From contig CAKOPN010000002.1 of NCBI GenBank assembly GCA_934100165.1, forward strand, positions 124,001 through 188,000: 64,000 nucleotides of DNA. The letters are read 5' to 3'. The position numbers were made by a program, and so were the translations under genes. Source of the DNA: an uncultured Bacilli bacterium. GTDB lineage: Bacteria; Bacillota_I; Bacilli_A; RF39; UBA660. Below, in pieces: positions 32,988 to 41,804 of this stretch. Numbering within the stretch: position 1 is the stretch's first letter; each line of letters starts with the position of its first letter. Under the pieces are notes generated by a model. The model saw nothing but the letters and a program-made list of their open reading frames with translations. It ran no database searches and was not told the DNA's origin.

Positions 32988-34514
32988 ATGAAGACTTTAA
33001 AGAAAATAATGTCACTAATGTTATTCGCTATTGTAACAGTTATGCTTACTTTAACAGTTAATGCTGCTGGTAATGGTACTATTACAGTAAACGGAACAAC
33101 AGAAGGTAAAACTTATGAAATTTACAAGATATTTGATTTGACATTATCTGGATCAGGGGCCAGTGCCAAAGTCGCTTATACAATCGATACAGATTGGACA
33201 GCATTCTTTGCAACTGGTGGACTTGGAGAAAGTTACATCACTGATACAAATTCAGGTAATTTAAGTTCAATCATTGTTAATGGAAAAGTTAAGTATATTA
33301 ACATTACTGAAACAAACGTTGCTGAGTTTGCTCAAGCAGCACTAGAATATGCTAGTAGAAACAATATTGCAGCAGATGATTCTAAAGAAGGCACTAGAGA
33401 TGGAAGATTAGTTTTTGATGGCCTTGATTTAGGTTACTACCTAGTTTATCCAAAGGGAGCTACTGAAATTTTAGATGGAAATGCTTCAATTTGTTCATTA
33501 ACTTCAACAGTTCCAACTGCAGAAGTTAACGTAAAAGCTGGTTATCCAACTATTGATAAAGTTGCTGATAAAACAAATGTAGACGTTGGAGAAATCGTTA
33601 CATTTACAGTAACAGGAACAGTTCCAAATACAAAAGGATATATAAAATATAGATATGTTCTTAAGGATACAATGAGTGCCGGATTACTATTTAATGAAAA
33701 CCTAGCTAACCTAAAAGTAGTTATTGATGGAAATGAAATTGATCCAAGTAGATATTCATTAGCAATTGCTAACAATGGATTTGTACTAGAATTTGATATG
33801 ACTAAATTCCAAGCATATGTTGGAAAAGATGTTGTGGTTACTTATCAAGCAAAAGTAACAGAAGAAGCTATTAAGAGTACTACTACTAAGAATAGACTTA
33901 CACTAGAATATAGTAATAATCCTAAAAATGCTGAAGAAATGGTACCAACACCACCTATTGAAGTACCAGTATATAGTTCAAAAGTTACAGTTAAGAAAAT
34001 TGATGCTAATAACAATGAAACACTACTTAGTGGTGCAAAATTCGTATTAACTAAAAGAGAAGGTAACAAAACTTTATACTACAGAGCAATCAATAAAGAT
34101 GGAAACTTCATCACTTCTACTGATACAACTTTAGTTTCTGTAGCAAGTAACGTAGAAGTAGTTGAATGGGTTGAAGATATAGCTAATGCTACAGTATTAG
34201 TTACTGATGCAAATGGTAATGCAGTATTCAATGGTATGAAAAATGGTACATACTATTTAGTAGAAACTGAAGCACCAGAAGGATACAATAAACTTACTGA
34301 GCCAGTTGAAATTAAAGTTGGTTACAATGAAAATAATCAATTAGTAGAAGCAGGTGTTGATCATAACGTTTCTGTTGAAAATAATTCAGGAACACAATTA
34401 CCAACAACTGGTGGAATGGGTACTACATTATTTGTAGTGTTAGGTTCACTACTAGTTATGGGAACAGCAATTGTTCTAGTAACAAATAAGAGAATGGCTA
34501 GCGAAGAAATATAG
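32988..34514 (+). CDS. Major (backbone) pilin, LPTTG anchored
   Basis: The 508-aa SpaH/EbpC/FimP-like backbone pilin has a signal peptide (1 to about 26, ending VNAAG), an N-terminal domain ending with the pilin motif Tyr154-Pro155-Lys156 (LVYPKG), a fimbrial D2-type isopeptide domain (about 180-325), a SpaA/Cna-B domain with E-box Glu426 (YYLVETEAPEGY), and the sorting signal Leu471-Pro-Thr-Thr-Gly plus helix and tail. Sortase C would link the LPTTG threonine of one subunit to Lys156 of the next. It follows the tip adhesin with no terminator and precedes the sortase. Confidence 0.92.
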   Translation: MKTLKKIMSLMLFAIVTVMLTLTVNAAGNGTITVNGTTEGKTYEIYKIFDLTLSGSGASAKVAYTIDTDWTAFFATGGLGESYITDTNSGNLSSIIVNGKVKYINITETNVAEFAQAALEYASRNNIAADDSKEGTRDGRLVFDGLDLGYYLVYPKGATEILDGNASICSLTSTVPTAEVNVKAGYPTIDKVADKTNVDVGEIVTFTVTGTVPNTKGYIKYRYVLKDTMSAGLLFNENLANLKVVIDGNEIDPSRYSLAIANNGFVLEFDMTKFQAYVGKDVVVTYQAKVTEEAIKSTTTKNRLTLEYSNNPKNAEEMVPTPPIEVPVYSSKVTVKKIDANNNETLLSGAKFVLTKREGNKTLYYRAINKDGNFITSTDTTLVSVASNVEVVEWVEDIANATVLVTDANGNAVFNGMKNGTYYLVETEAPEGYNKLTEPVEIKVGYNENNQLVEAGVDHNVSVENNSGTQLPTTGGMGTTLFVVLGSLLVMGTAIVLVTNKRMASEEI

Positions 34515-34543
34515 TATTTGCTTAAATTCATAGGAGAAGTAAT

Positions 34544-35368
34544 ATGAGGGGAAAAAAAGTTACTTTAGTTTTACTTATTATATTTTTTGTAGGATTATCC
34601 ATTCTTTTATATCCGATGGTTAGTCAATATTTGAACTCTAAAGTTCAGTCAAAAGCTATTGATGACTATGAAAAGAAATTTTCTAATATTAGTAGTGACG
34701 ATTATAAGAAGATGTTTGAAGAAGCTAAAAGATATAATGAAGAATTATTGAAACTTGACTATCCGCTTGCTCAATATAATAAATTAACTGAATATAATGA
34801 TATTCTTAATTTAAATGATAATGGAATGATAGGGTATGTTTCTATTGAAAAAATAAAAGTAGAATTACCAATTTATCATGGAACAAGTTCTGCAGTTTTA
34901 AATGTTGCAGCAGGTCACATGGAAGGAAGTAGTCTTCCAGTTGGGGGAGAAAGTACACATAGTATAATCTCAGCGCACAGAGGACTTCCTTCTTCTAGAC
35001 TTTTTACAGATTTGGACAAGATGGAACTTGGTGATACATTTACGATAACTGTATTAAATCAGACTTTAACTTATCAAGTTGATAAAATTGAAGTTATAGA
35101 ACCAAAAGAGGTCAAATCACTTGAAATAATTGAAGGTGAAGACTATGTTACACTTCTTACTTGTACGCCATATGGTATAAATACACATAGACTTTTGGTA
35201 AGAGGTAAAAGAATAGAAAATGTAAATAAGAAGAAACTATATGTTACATATGAAGCCTATAAAGTAGATAGATTTATAGTAACAATAGCGATAGCTTTAC
35301 CAATCTTGCTTGGTTTAATCATATATGTTATGTTTAAACCTTCAGGAAGCAAAAAAGGAGGAATCTAG
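34544..35368 (+). CDS. srtC: Class C (pilin-polymerising) sortase
   Basis: The 274-aa membrane transpeptidase has an N-terminal membrane helix (about 7-27), a sortase beta-barrel with His145 (SAHRG), Cys207 (TLLTCTPYG) and Arg216 (HRLLVRG), and a second membrane helix near the C-terminus (about 244-264). Two anchors and the TLLTCTPYGINTHRLLVRG block are class C hallmarks. The usual lid motif (DPF/W before the barrel) is not obvious. It lies between backbone and minor pilin genes, so it should be the pilus polymerase. It is the only catalytically complete sortase in the window. Confidence 0.95.
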   Translation: MRGKKVTLVLLIIFFVGLSILLYPMVSQYLNSKVQSKAIDDYEKKFSNISSDDYKKMFEEAKRYNEELLKLDYPLAQYNKLTEYNDILNLNDNGMIGYVSIEKIKVELPIYHGTSSAVLNVAAGHMEGSSLPVGGESTHSIISAHRGLPSSRLFTDLDKMELGDTFTITVLNQTLTYQVDKIEVIEPKEVKSLEIIEGEDYVTLLTCTPYGINTHRLLVRGKRIENVNKKKLYVTYEAYKVDRFIVTIAIALPILLGLIIYVMFKPSGSKKGGI

Positions 35369-35369
35369 T

Positions 35370-36299
35370 ATGAAAAAGAAAATGATGTTTTTACTGTTAA
35401 TCATTACAATGTTATTGTTTCCAGTAAAAATAAATGCTTTAAATACCACAGAGGCTAAAGATAAAATAGATACTAGCAGAACTGGTACACTTGCATTAAG
35501 CTTTGTTTATGATGACTTAAAGTTTAATAATATCGAAGTGAAACTATACCATATTGCAAATTTTACAGAAGATTATCAATTTGAAATGACTTCTAATTTT
35601 GCTAGTTATAAAATTAAACTTAATGGTTTAAAAACTGATGAGGAGTGGAATAGCGTTAAAGAAACTCTAGATTCTTATATTGAAGCTGATGCAATAGATT
35701 CTGATGATGTTAAATCTATAAGTAACAATTCAGTTTTATTTACTGGTTTGACTCCAGGTTTATATTATGTAAAGGTACCTGTTATAACGACAGATAAATA
35801 TATTTTAAGATTTGAAAATGTACTTATCAGTGTACCAGAGTTGTATGAAGATGGTACTTGGAATTACGAAGTAAAAGCTTTCCCAAAAGCTGAAAGTTAT
35901 GAACCAATATATGAAGAAGTTCGTTATTCAGTTGTAAAAGTGTGGAAAGATAAAAAGTGGAATAGACCAAATAACGTAGATATAGAAATTTATAAAGATG
36001 GTCAACTTATTGAAAAAATAACTTTATCAAGTGATAACAATTGGAGTTATAGTTGGGTAGCACTTGAAGATGGAAGTAGTTGGAAAGTTGTTGAAAGAAA
36101 TGTTCCAAAAGGCTATACAGTATCAATAAGAAAAAATAATTATAAATTTACAGTAGTTAATAGCGATGAACCAGATAATCCTAGGACAGGTGATAATATT
36201 AACTTATATATGTACTTGTTTGTAGCATCACTTTCTGGACTTGTATTATTAAGTATAGGTCTAGTTTTGAAGGATAAGAAAAATTCAAATGAAAATTAG
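35370..36299 (+). CDS. Minor/base pilin, NPRTG anchored
   Basis: The 309-aa surface protein has a signal peptide (MKKKMMFLLLIITMLLFP..., to about 23), an N-terminal SpaA-like domain of the GBS150/basal-pilin kind (about 30-175), a Cna-B domain (about 185-265; YSVVKVWKDKKWNRP... to YTVSIRKN) and a C-terminal sorting signal Asn270-Pro-Arg-Thr-Gly with helix and Lys-rich tail. The motif is NPxTG, not LPxTG. ATG 35370 is chosen for its GGAGGA site and signal peptide; an upstream in-frame ATG at 35325 lies in the sortase gene. Its end overlaps the next gene by 11 nt. Confidence 0.85.
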   Translation: MKKKMMFLLLIITMLLFPVKINALNTTEAKDKIDTSRTGTLALSFVYDDLKFNNIEVKLYHIANFTEDYQFEMTSNFASYKIKLNGLKTDEEWNSVKETLDSYIEADAIDSDDVKSISNNSVLFTGLTPGLYYVKVPVITTDKYILRFENVLISVPELYEDGTWNYEVKAFPKAESYEPIYEEVRYSVVKVWKDKKWNRPNNVDIEIYKDGQLIEKITLSSDNNWSYSWVALEDGSSWKVVERNVPKGYTVSIRKNNYKFTVVNSDEPDNPRTGDNINLYMYLFVASLSGLVLLSIGLVLKDKKNSNEN

Positions 36300-36834
36300 A
36301 AAAGTCTTTCTTTTCTCTTCAGCTATAATATTGTCTTTATGCTTAATAACCTTCATTGGTATAAATGTGTATGCAAGTTTGAAGGAAAATGAAAACACAA
36401 AAATAGTAAAAAAAATTAAAGATGTAATTCCAAATGATATTTATTTAGTAGATAACGAATTATCATTACCAACTTTAGAGATAAATGATAACGATTACAT
36501 AGGAATTGTTAAAATAGAAAATTTAACTTTACCAGTTCAGAGTGATTGCTTATCATCTTATCTTAAAATTCAATCAACATGTAGTTATTCTCATGAACCA
36601 TTTATAATAATTGGCACAAATGAGAAAAATAGTATACCTATGTATAAAGACTTGTACATAGATGATACAGTAGAGTTTACTAATATGTTAGGAGAAGTAG
36701 TTAAATATAAAATAGATAAAATAAAAAATGCTCCAGATATAGATAAGTTAATAGACATAAAAAGTGATTTAATTATAATTGTAAAAGACTATTACAGTCT
36801 TGAGAATATAGCATTTATATGTAGTAGATACTAA
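36289..36834 (+). CDS. Catalytically dead sortase-like membrane protein (pseudosortase)
   Basis: The 181-aa protein has an N-terminal membrane helix (about 7-28) and a domain following class B/D-like sortases: YIGIVKIENLTLPV (standard YIGILxIPxLxLxLPV), then FIIIGTNEKN where sortases have VIAGHNYK, then DTVEFTNMLGEVVKYKI, then DLIIIVKDYYSLENIAFICSR where sortases have DLTLxTCTY...RxxVRC. By this alignment catalytic His is Thr110, Cys is Lys166 and Arg is Asn173. The fold seems kept while the triad is gone. It overlaps the minor-pilin gene by 11 nt, so it is translationally coupled and part of the pilus operon. Role is unknown; a scaffold or substrate-holding role is inference. Confidence 0.72.
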   Translation: MKIRKVFLFSSAIILSLCLITFIGINVYASLKENENTKIVKKIKDVIPNDIYLVDNELSLPTLEINDNDYIGIVKIENLTLPVQSDCLSSYLKIQSTCSYSHEPFIIIGTNEKNSIPMYKDLYIDDTVEFTNMLGEVVKYKIDKIKNAPDIDKLIDIKSDLIIIVKDYYSLENIAFICSRY

Positions 36835-36855
36835 CTAGTTGTTAGTATCTTTTTT
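36827..36855 (+). terminator. Pilus operon terminator
   Basis: GATACTAAC / GTTAGTATC with a 5-nt loop and T-run; the 5' arm overlaps the pseudosortase stop codon. Confidence 0.88.
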
Positions 36856-37000
36856 AATTATTAAATAATGTGTCGAATATACTTTATGGAAAGTGTTTTC
36901 TTTAATACATTTATCTACAAAAAAATTAAGTTTTCTTTAGTAGAATGTATAAGAATCTTTTAAAGAAACATTTTATTTAATCCTTAAGGAGGGACATATT

Positions 37001-39505
37001 TTGAAGAGGATAATTTTCATTATTATGGCAGTATATTTGAGCATTATAACGGTAGCAGCAAGTGGGTATAATCAGGTTGTAAATGTTGGTGGAGAAAATA
37101 CCAATGCAAATGATGGGGTATCTGTTAGCAAGACGATAGAAGAATCTGATATAGAAAACTATTTTGATATAACTCTTAATGTAAAAACGAGAGCTAAAAT
37201 AGAAGATGTTGTAAAGGATGCCGATCTTGCTATTGTAATAGTTATGGATATATCTAATACTATGGCTACTAATAATCTATCTAGTGGTGAAGTAAGAATA
37301 AAAGCAGCACAAGATTCAGGAGAAAAGTTTATTAAAAATTTTGTAGAATTTTCTAAAGGTGTAAATGCTAAAAGAGAAATTGGGTTTGTTTCTTTTAACA
37401 CTGATTCACAAGAGATATTTTCACTTCAAGAGTGTAATGATGACCAAAAAGCATCAATGCTTGTTAATGAAATGAAAAACAAGACTAATTCAATCGTATA
37501 CGAAAATGGTTATGGAAGTTCTCATTCAAGATTTACCAATATGGAAGCAGGGTTAAAAAGAGCTGAAGATATGCTTAAAAACTCAAATGTTAAAAACAAA
37601 TATATAATATTTTTAACAGATGGATTTCCTACTACATATTTAAATGGTTCTGGCTATAATGGATATGACCCTTACAGTCCAAATAGTAAAAACTCAAGTA
37701 TTGGAAATTTTTATAATGAACTTCGTGGTAATTCGTGTAGTGAAGGAACTAACTATAGCGATGAGGCGGCAAGGCGTGCCAAAGCTGTTGCAAACAGAAT
37801 TAAAGAATCTGGTATCAATATTTTTTCAGTTGGTATTGGTGTGTCAGATCAAAAAGTTATTGATGCCAATAAAGATCCATATATAGATGTTAATTTGGAT
37901 AAGTATAATAAAAATGGCGGTTATGAAATAGGTAACAGTGGTGAAGAATTTAAAACTTGGCTAAAAGATAGAATTGGTTCTGGATATTATTATGATACTA
38001 ATGATCAAGATGCATTGTTTAATGCATATAAAGAAATTTTTACAAAAATGAAAAGTAAACTTGAACAATCAATTGAGGCAACTTGGGTAGTTGAAGATCC
38101 AATAAATATTTCAGAAAAAATTAAGAACATCGAATTTGTTGGTTTATATAATGATGATGCTGATCTTGTAGAGTCTTTGTCATATTTAAACAATGATACA
38201 AATACTGCAAGTTATAGTAATAATAAAATATTATGGGATTTAAAGAAATCAAAATATACAACTATTAAAAATGGTGAATATGAACTCTTTAGTTATACGC
38301 TTAAATATCGTGTGAGACTTCAAAATGAAAATACTGGTTTTGAAAAACAAAAAGAATATGACACAAATGGCAAGACAACACTTACATATGTAGTTAGAGA
38401 AAATGATGTGTTATCTGAAAATAGGGAAATAGAATTTCCAGTACCAAGTATTCTTGGATATTTAGCAGATTTTAAATTTACTAAAGTTTCTAGTTATACT
38501 GGAAAATTTTTATCACTTGCTAAATTTAAACTTTATCATGACGAATCTTGTGAATGTCATAATGAAAGAAAGTTTGCAAATATAAATGAATTTTACTCAA
38601 CATCAACTTTAACCGGTATTGTATCTTTTGAAAACATCCCATCAGGGCATAAATACATAATTAAAGAAATAGAATCACCTTTAAATTATAAACTTGATGA
38701 TAAAAAATATTCATTATCTGTTAATTATGGAAATATAACTACTAGTATTCCACATGATGAAAATAATAATTATATTTTTAAAAATGATATTAAAACAGGT
38801 AATCTAGAAATTAAAAAAATTGTTACTTTGGGTGAAGATAACAAAGCATTTAGTTTTAAAATAACAGCGTTAGTAAATGATGGCAATTATAAAATAGATA
38901 AATATCTAGGTAATGACTACTTAGAAACAAGTATGCTTACTTTTAAAGATGGTATTTCAGAGTTTAATCTTAAACATAATGAAAAAATTATTATATATGA
39001 TTTACCGGTAGATACTGAATATCTTATATCAGAAGAGGAATCTTTTGATTATATTGTTACCATGGATGGCGAAAAAGGGGTAATAAGTGATGAGAAAGTT
39101 ATGATAGCAACTTTTTATAATCAGAAGAAACCTGTTTCTGTAACTGTAAAAAAGATATGGAAAAATACAGATTCAATTCCAGATAGTATAAGAGTTCAAC
39201 TTTATAAAAATAATGAAAAAGTAGAAGAAGAAATTGTAACTTTGTCTAAAGAAAATGATTGGACTTATACATGGGATAATCTAGAAGGTATTTATGAATA
39301 TACAGTTGATGAAATAGATGAACTTGAATCATATACAAAAGAAATAAAGATAGATGATGATGGAACAATTATTATTATAAATACTAAAAATGATATTCCA
39401 CCTAACCCAAGTACTGGTGACAATATCATTAAGTTAATATCAATATTTAGTATATCAATATTAGGACTTATTATTACTAGACATTATTATAAAAAAGTTA
39501 GTTAA
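37001..39505 (+). CDS. Second VWA-domain pilus tip adhesin paralogue, NPSTG anchored
   Basis: The 834-aa protein starts at TTG with a strong AAGGAGGG site and has a signal peptide (1 to about 20). A VWA domain (about 75-345) with Asp83-Ile-Ser-Asn-Thr MIDAS start is followed by the same SpaA and Cna-like modules as the 30037 protein and the sorting signal Asn802-Pro-Ser-Thr-Gly. It is clearly a paralogue (shared YFDI, GVNAxREIGFV, TDGFPTTY and YTVDE segments) but lacks the roughly 115-residue Spy0128-type isopeptide domain of the first copy, which accounts for most of the length difference. It is outside the main operon, after its terminator, and may give an alternative tip. Confidence 0.88.
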   Translation: MKRIIFIIMAVYLSIITVAASGYNQVVNVGGENTNANDGVSVSKTIEESDIENYFDITLNVKTRAKIEDVVKDADLAIVIVMDISNTMATNNLSSGEVRIKAAQDSGEKFIKNFVEFSKGVNAKREIGFVSFNTDSQEIFSLQECNDDQKASMLVNEMKNKTNSIVYENGYGSSHSRFTNMEAGLKRAEDMLKNSNVKNKYIIFLTDGFPTTYLNGSGYNGYDPYSPNSKNSSIGNFYNELRGNSCSEGTNYSDEAARRAKAVANRIKESGINIFSVGIGVSDQKVIDANKDPYIDVNLDKYNKNGGYEIGNSGEEFKTWLKDRIGSGYYYDTNDQDALFNAYKEIFTKMKSKLEQSIEATWVVEDPINISEKIKNIEFVGLYNDDADLVESLSYLNNDTNTASYSNNKILWDLKKSKYTTIKNGEYELFSYTLKYRVRLQNENTGFEKQKEYDTNGKTTLTYVVRENDVLSENREIEFPVPSILGYLADFKFTKVSSYTGKFLSLAKFKLYHDESCECHNERKFANINEFYSTSTLTGIVSFENIPSGHKYIIKEIESPLNYKLDDKKYSLSVNYGNITTSIPHDENNNYIFKNDIKTGNLEIKKIVTLGEDNKAFSFKITALVNDGNYKIDKYLGNDYLETSMLTFKDGISEFNLKHNEKIIIYDLPVDTEYLISEEESFDYIVTMDGEKGVISDEKVMIATFYNQKKPVSVTVKKIWKNTDSIPDSIRVQLYKNNEKVEEEIVTLSKENDWTYTWDNLEGIYEYTVDEIDELESYTKEIKIDDDGTIIIINTKNDIPPNPSTGDNIIKLISIFSISILGLIITRHYYKKVS

Positions 39506-39522
39506 AGTTTACTTAGTTTTAT

Positions 39523-39555
39523 AAAAGTGTTCATTTTCAAGTGTACACTTTTTTT
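39523..39555 (+). terminator. Terminator after the second tip adhesin
   Basis: AAAAGTGT / ACACTTTT stem with a 14-nt loop and T-run. Confidence 0.7.
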
Positions 39556-39561
39556 CTTTTG

Positions 39562-39570
39562 TGTTATTAT
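39562..39570 (+). promoter_or_regulatory. Extended -10 of the C11 protease gene
   Basis: TGTTATTAT shortly after the terminator; -35 unclear. Confidence 0.45.
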
Positions 39571-39603
39571 TAAAGTGAAAATAGAGCGGTAGGCGGTGAT
39601 TTT

Positions 39604-41682
39604 ATGTTTTGCGATAATTGTGGTGCTAGATTAAATGACAATATAAAATTTTGCCCTGAATGTGGTACCAAAGTAAATCAAGATAATTTTTTACTGCTTG
39701 AGCAGAAAAAAGCAAATGTTTTTAGTGCTTACTCTAAAAATATTAAAGCCAATATTGAAAAATCTAAATTTAAGACAAATGGTAAAAAAGCAAAAATAGG
39801 GAGAACTTTTCTTGCATTTGGTGTTTTGCTTTTAGTGATGGGTGTTGTTTTATATTTTTTAAATAGCAACAGATATGATGGTAAGAGAACTATAATGATT
39901 TACATGATTGGATCTGACCTTGAAAGTAATTATTATGCTGCAAGTGCGGATATAAATGAAATGCTTACTTCAAAATTTGATGAAGAAAACATTAACTTAC
40001 TTATTTATACAGGTGGTTCTAAAAAGTGGCATACTGACGTTATATCAAGTGAAGAAAATGCTATATATAGAGTAAAGAGTACTGGTCTTGAAAAATTAGA
40101 ATCTTATTCAAGAACTAGTATGGGAGATCCTAATACTTTAGTTGATTTTATAAATTATGCTTATAAAAATTATAAAGCAGAAAAATATAGTTTAATTCTT
40201 TGGGATCATGGTGGAGGACCAATATATGGCTATGGTTATGATGAATATAACAAACTTGATTCTTTAACGTTAATTGAACTTAAGGATGTTTTAGAACATA
40301 GTCCATTTAGTGATGGTAAAAAATTAGAATTTTTAGGCTTTGATGCTTGTTTAATGGCATCAGCTGAAGTAGCATTTACAGTATCACCTTATGCGGATTA
40401 CTTAATTGCATCTCAAGAAGTAGAACCAGGAAATGGATGGAATTATTCGTTTTTAGGTACGATACAAAAAGATAGTAATACTACAGATATCGGTAAAAAT
40501 ATCATTGATTACTATAGTGACTATTATAGTAAAAGAATTGATGGTCGAGGAATTTCATTATCTATGATTAAGTTAAATAAAATGGCTCAATTTGAAGAAA
40601 GACTCAATGACTTGTTTTCTGTAATGGATCAAAATTTGAAATTAGATTATTCAAAAATATCTAGAAGTAGAAGTGGCACAAAAACATTTGGTAAAGCTAC
40701 TGCCATAAATTATGATTTAGTTGACTTATATGATTTAATTGATAAATTACCTGATGAATACTATACAAAAGTTAATGCTCTTAAGAGTGCTTTAGATGAT
40801 TTAATTGTATATCAAAAGACAGATATTTGGGCTACTAATGGATTATCAATTTATTTCCCTTATGAAAATAAAACAAGAGTAAATGATATTATTTATTTAT
40901 ATAAAAAATTTGATTTTGCAAGTGATTATACTGAATTTATTGATAATTTCACAGCAACGCTTACTGGTAAGAGAATTTTTACGGGAAATGTTGATGATGC
41001 TGAAGTACATTCTAGTGTAGGTGGTATTGTAAGTGTTACAATACCTGAAGAACTTAGTGCAAACTATAGTGATGCTAGTTATGTTATATTTGAAAAACTT
41101 GATGATGGATATTATATGCCAAGATACAAAGGTACTGATGTAAAACTTGAAAATAACATATTAAGTACTACGATTACAAAGAAAGCTTTAGTAGCTACTG
41201 GTAGCGATGGAGAAGAAATATATGTAACTGCATTAGAAGGAGATAAAGGTACTGATTATGTGAAATATTTAATACCTGGAACACTTCAAAAATGGGGAGA
41301 TGACTTTATTAGTGATTTTACTATGCTTCCAATATATTTGGAACTTGTCGTTGATTCTAAGAACCCAAATGGTAAGATAACTGGTGCTAAGGAAATTACT
41401 GACTCTGACACTAATGTTTCTCCTAAATCATCAATAGAGCTCAAAGACTGGAAGGTTTTACAACTTTTAAATATGCGATATAAAATATTTGATGCAAATG
41501 GTAATTACACAACAAACTGGGAATCATCTGGAGTTATAACAGGGTTTGAAACAGAACTGGATAAAGATTTTTCAATAGAATTTAAAGATTTAGATATAGA
41601 AAAAGAATATTATGTACTTTTTAAAGTTGCAGATACGCAAGGTAATATTTATACTACAAATCTAGCTAAAGTTAAAAATTAA
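39604..41682 (+). CDS. Membrane-anchored clostripain-family (C11) cysteine peptidase with zinc ribbon
   Basis: The 692-aa protein has an N-terminal zinc ribbon (Cys3, Cys6, Cys17, Cys20), one membrane helix (about 62-83) and a peptidase C11 domain (about 95-450). The catalytic pair is His202 (ILWDHGGG) and Cys249 (GFDACLMAS). A beta-rich C-terminal part (about 460-690) may be a binding domain. Clostripain relatives cleave after Arg/Lys and often self-process. By topology the ribbon is cytoplasmic and the protease faces outward. AGGCGGTGA precedes ATG. A serpin gene follows it closely downstream. Confidence 0.88.
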   Translation: MFCDNCGARLNDNIKFCPECGTKVNQDNFLLLEQKKANVFSAYSKNIKANIEKSKFKTNGKKAKIGRTFLAFGVLLLVMGVVLYFLNSNRYDGKRTIMIYMIGSDLESNYYAASADINEMLTSKFDEENINLLIYTGGSKKWHTDVISSEENAIYRVKSTGLEKLESYSRTSMGDPNTLVDFINYAYKNYKAEKYSLILWDHGGGPIYGYGYDEYNKLDSLTLIELKDVLEHSPFSDGKKLEFLGFDACLMASAEVAFTVSPYADYLIASQEVEPGNGWNYSFLGTIQKDSNTTDIGKNIIDYYSDYYSKRIDGRGISLSMIKLNKMAQFEERLNDLFSVMDQNLKLDYSKISRSRSGTKTFGKATAINYDLVDLYDLIDKLPDEYYTKVNALKSALDDLIVYQKTDIWATNGLSIYFPYENKTRVNDIIYLYKKFDFASDYTEFIDNFTATLTGKRIFTGNVDDAEVHSSVGGIVSVTIPEELSANYSDASYVIFEKLDDGYYMPRYKGTDVKLENNILSTTITKKALVATGSDGEEIYVTALEGDKGTDYVKYLIPGTLQKWGDDFISDFTMLPIYLELVVDSKNPNGKITGAKEITDSDTNVSPKSSIELKDWKVLQLLNMRYKIFDANGNYTTNWESSGVITGFETELDKDFSIEFKDLDIEKEYYVLFKVADTQGNIYTTNLAKVKN

Positions 41683-41694
41683 AACTTATATATT

Positions 41695-41733
41695 AAAGTA
41701 ATCATGACTTATAAATACATGGTTACTTTTTTT
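41695..41733 (+). terminator. Terminator after the C11 peptidase
   Basis: AAAGTAATCATG / CATGGTTACTTT stem (one G-U), then seven T. Confidence 0.8.
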
Positions 41734-41757
41734 GTATATAAAAAAGAGTTATATGAG

Positions 41758-41786
41758 TTGCAAAAATAGGTACATTATGTTTAAAT
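41758..41786 (+). promoter_or_regulatory. Serpin gene promoter
   Basis: TTGCAA (41758-41763), 17 bp, TTAAAT (41781-41786) with an extended TGT. Confidence 0.5.
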
Positions 41787-41804
41787 AATAATAGGAAGGT
41801 ATGT

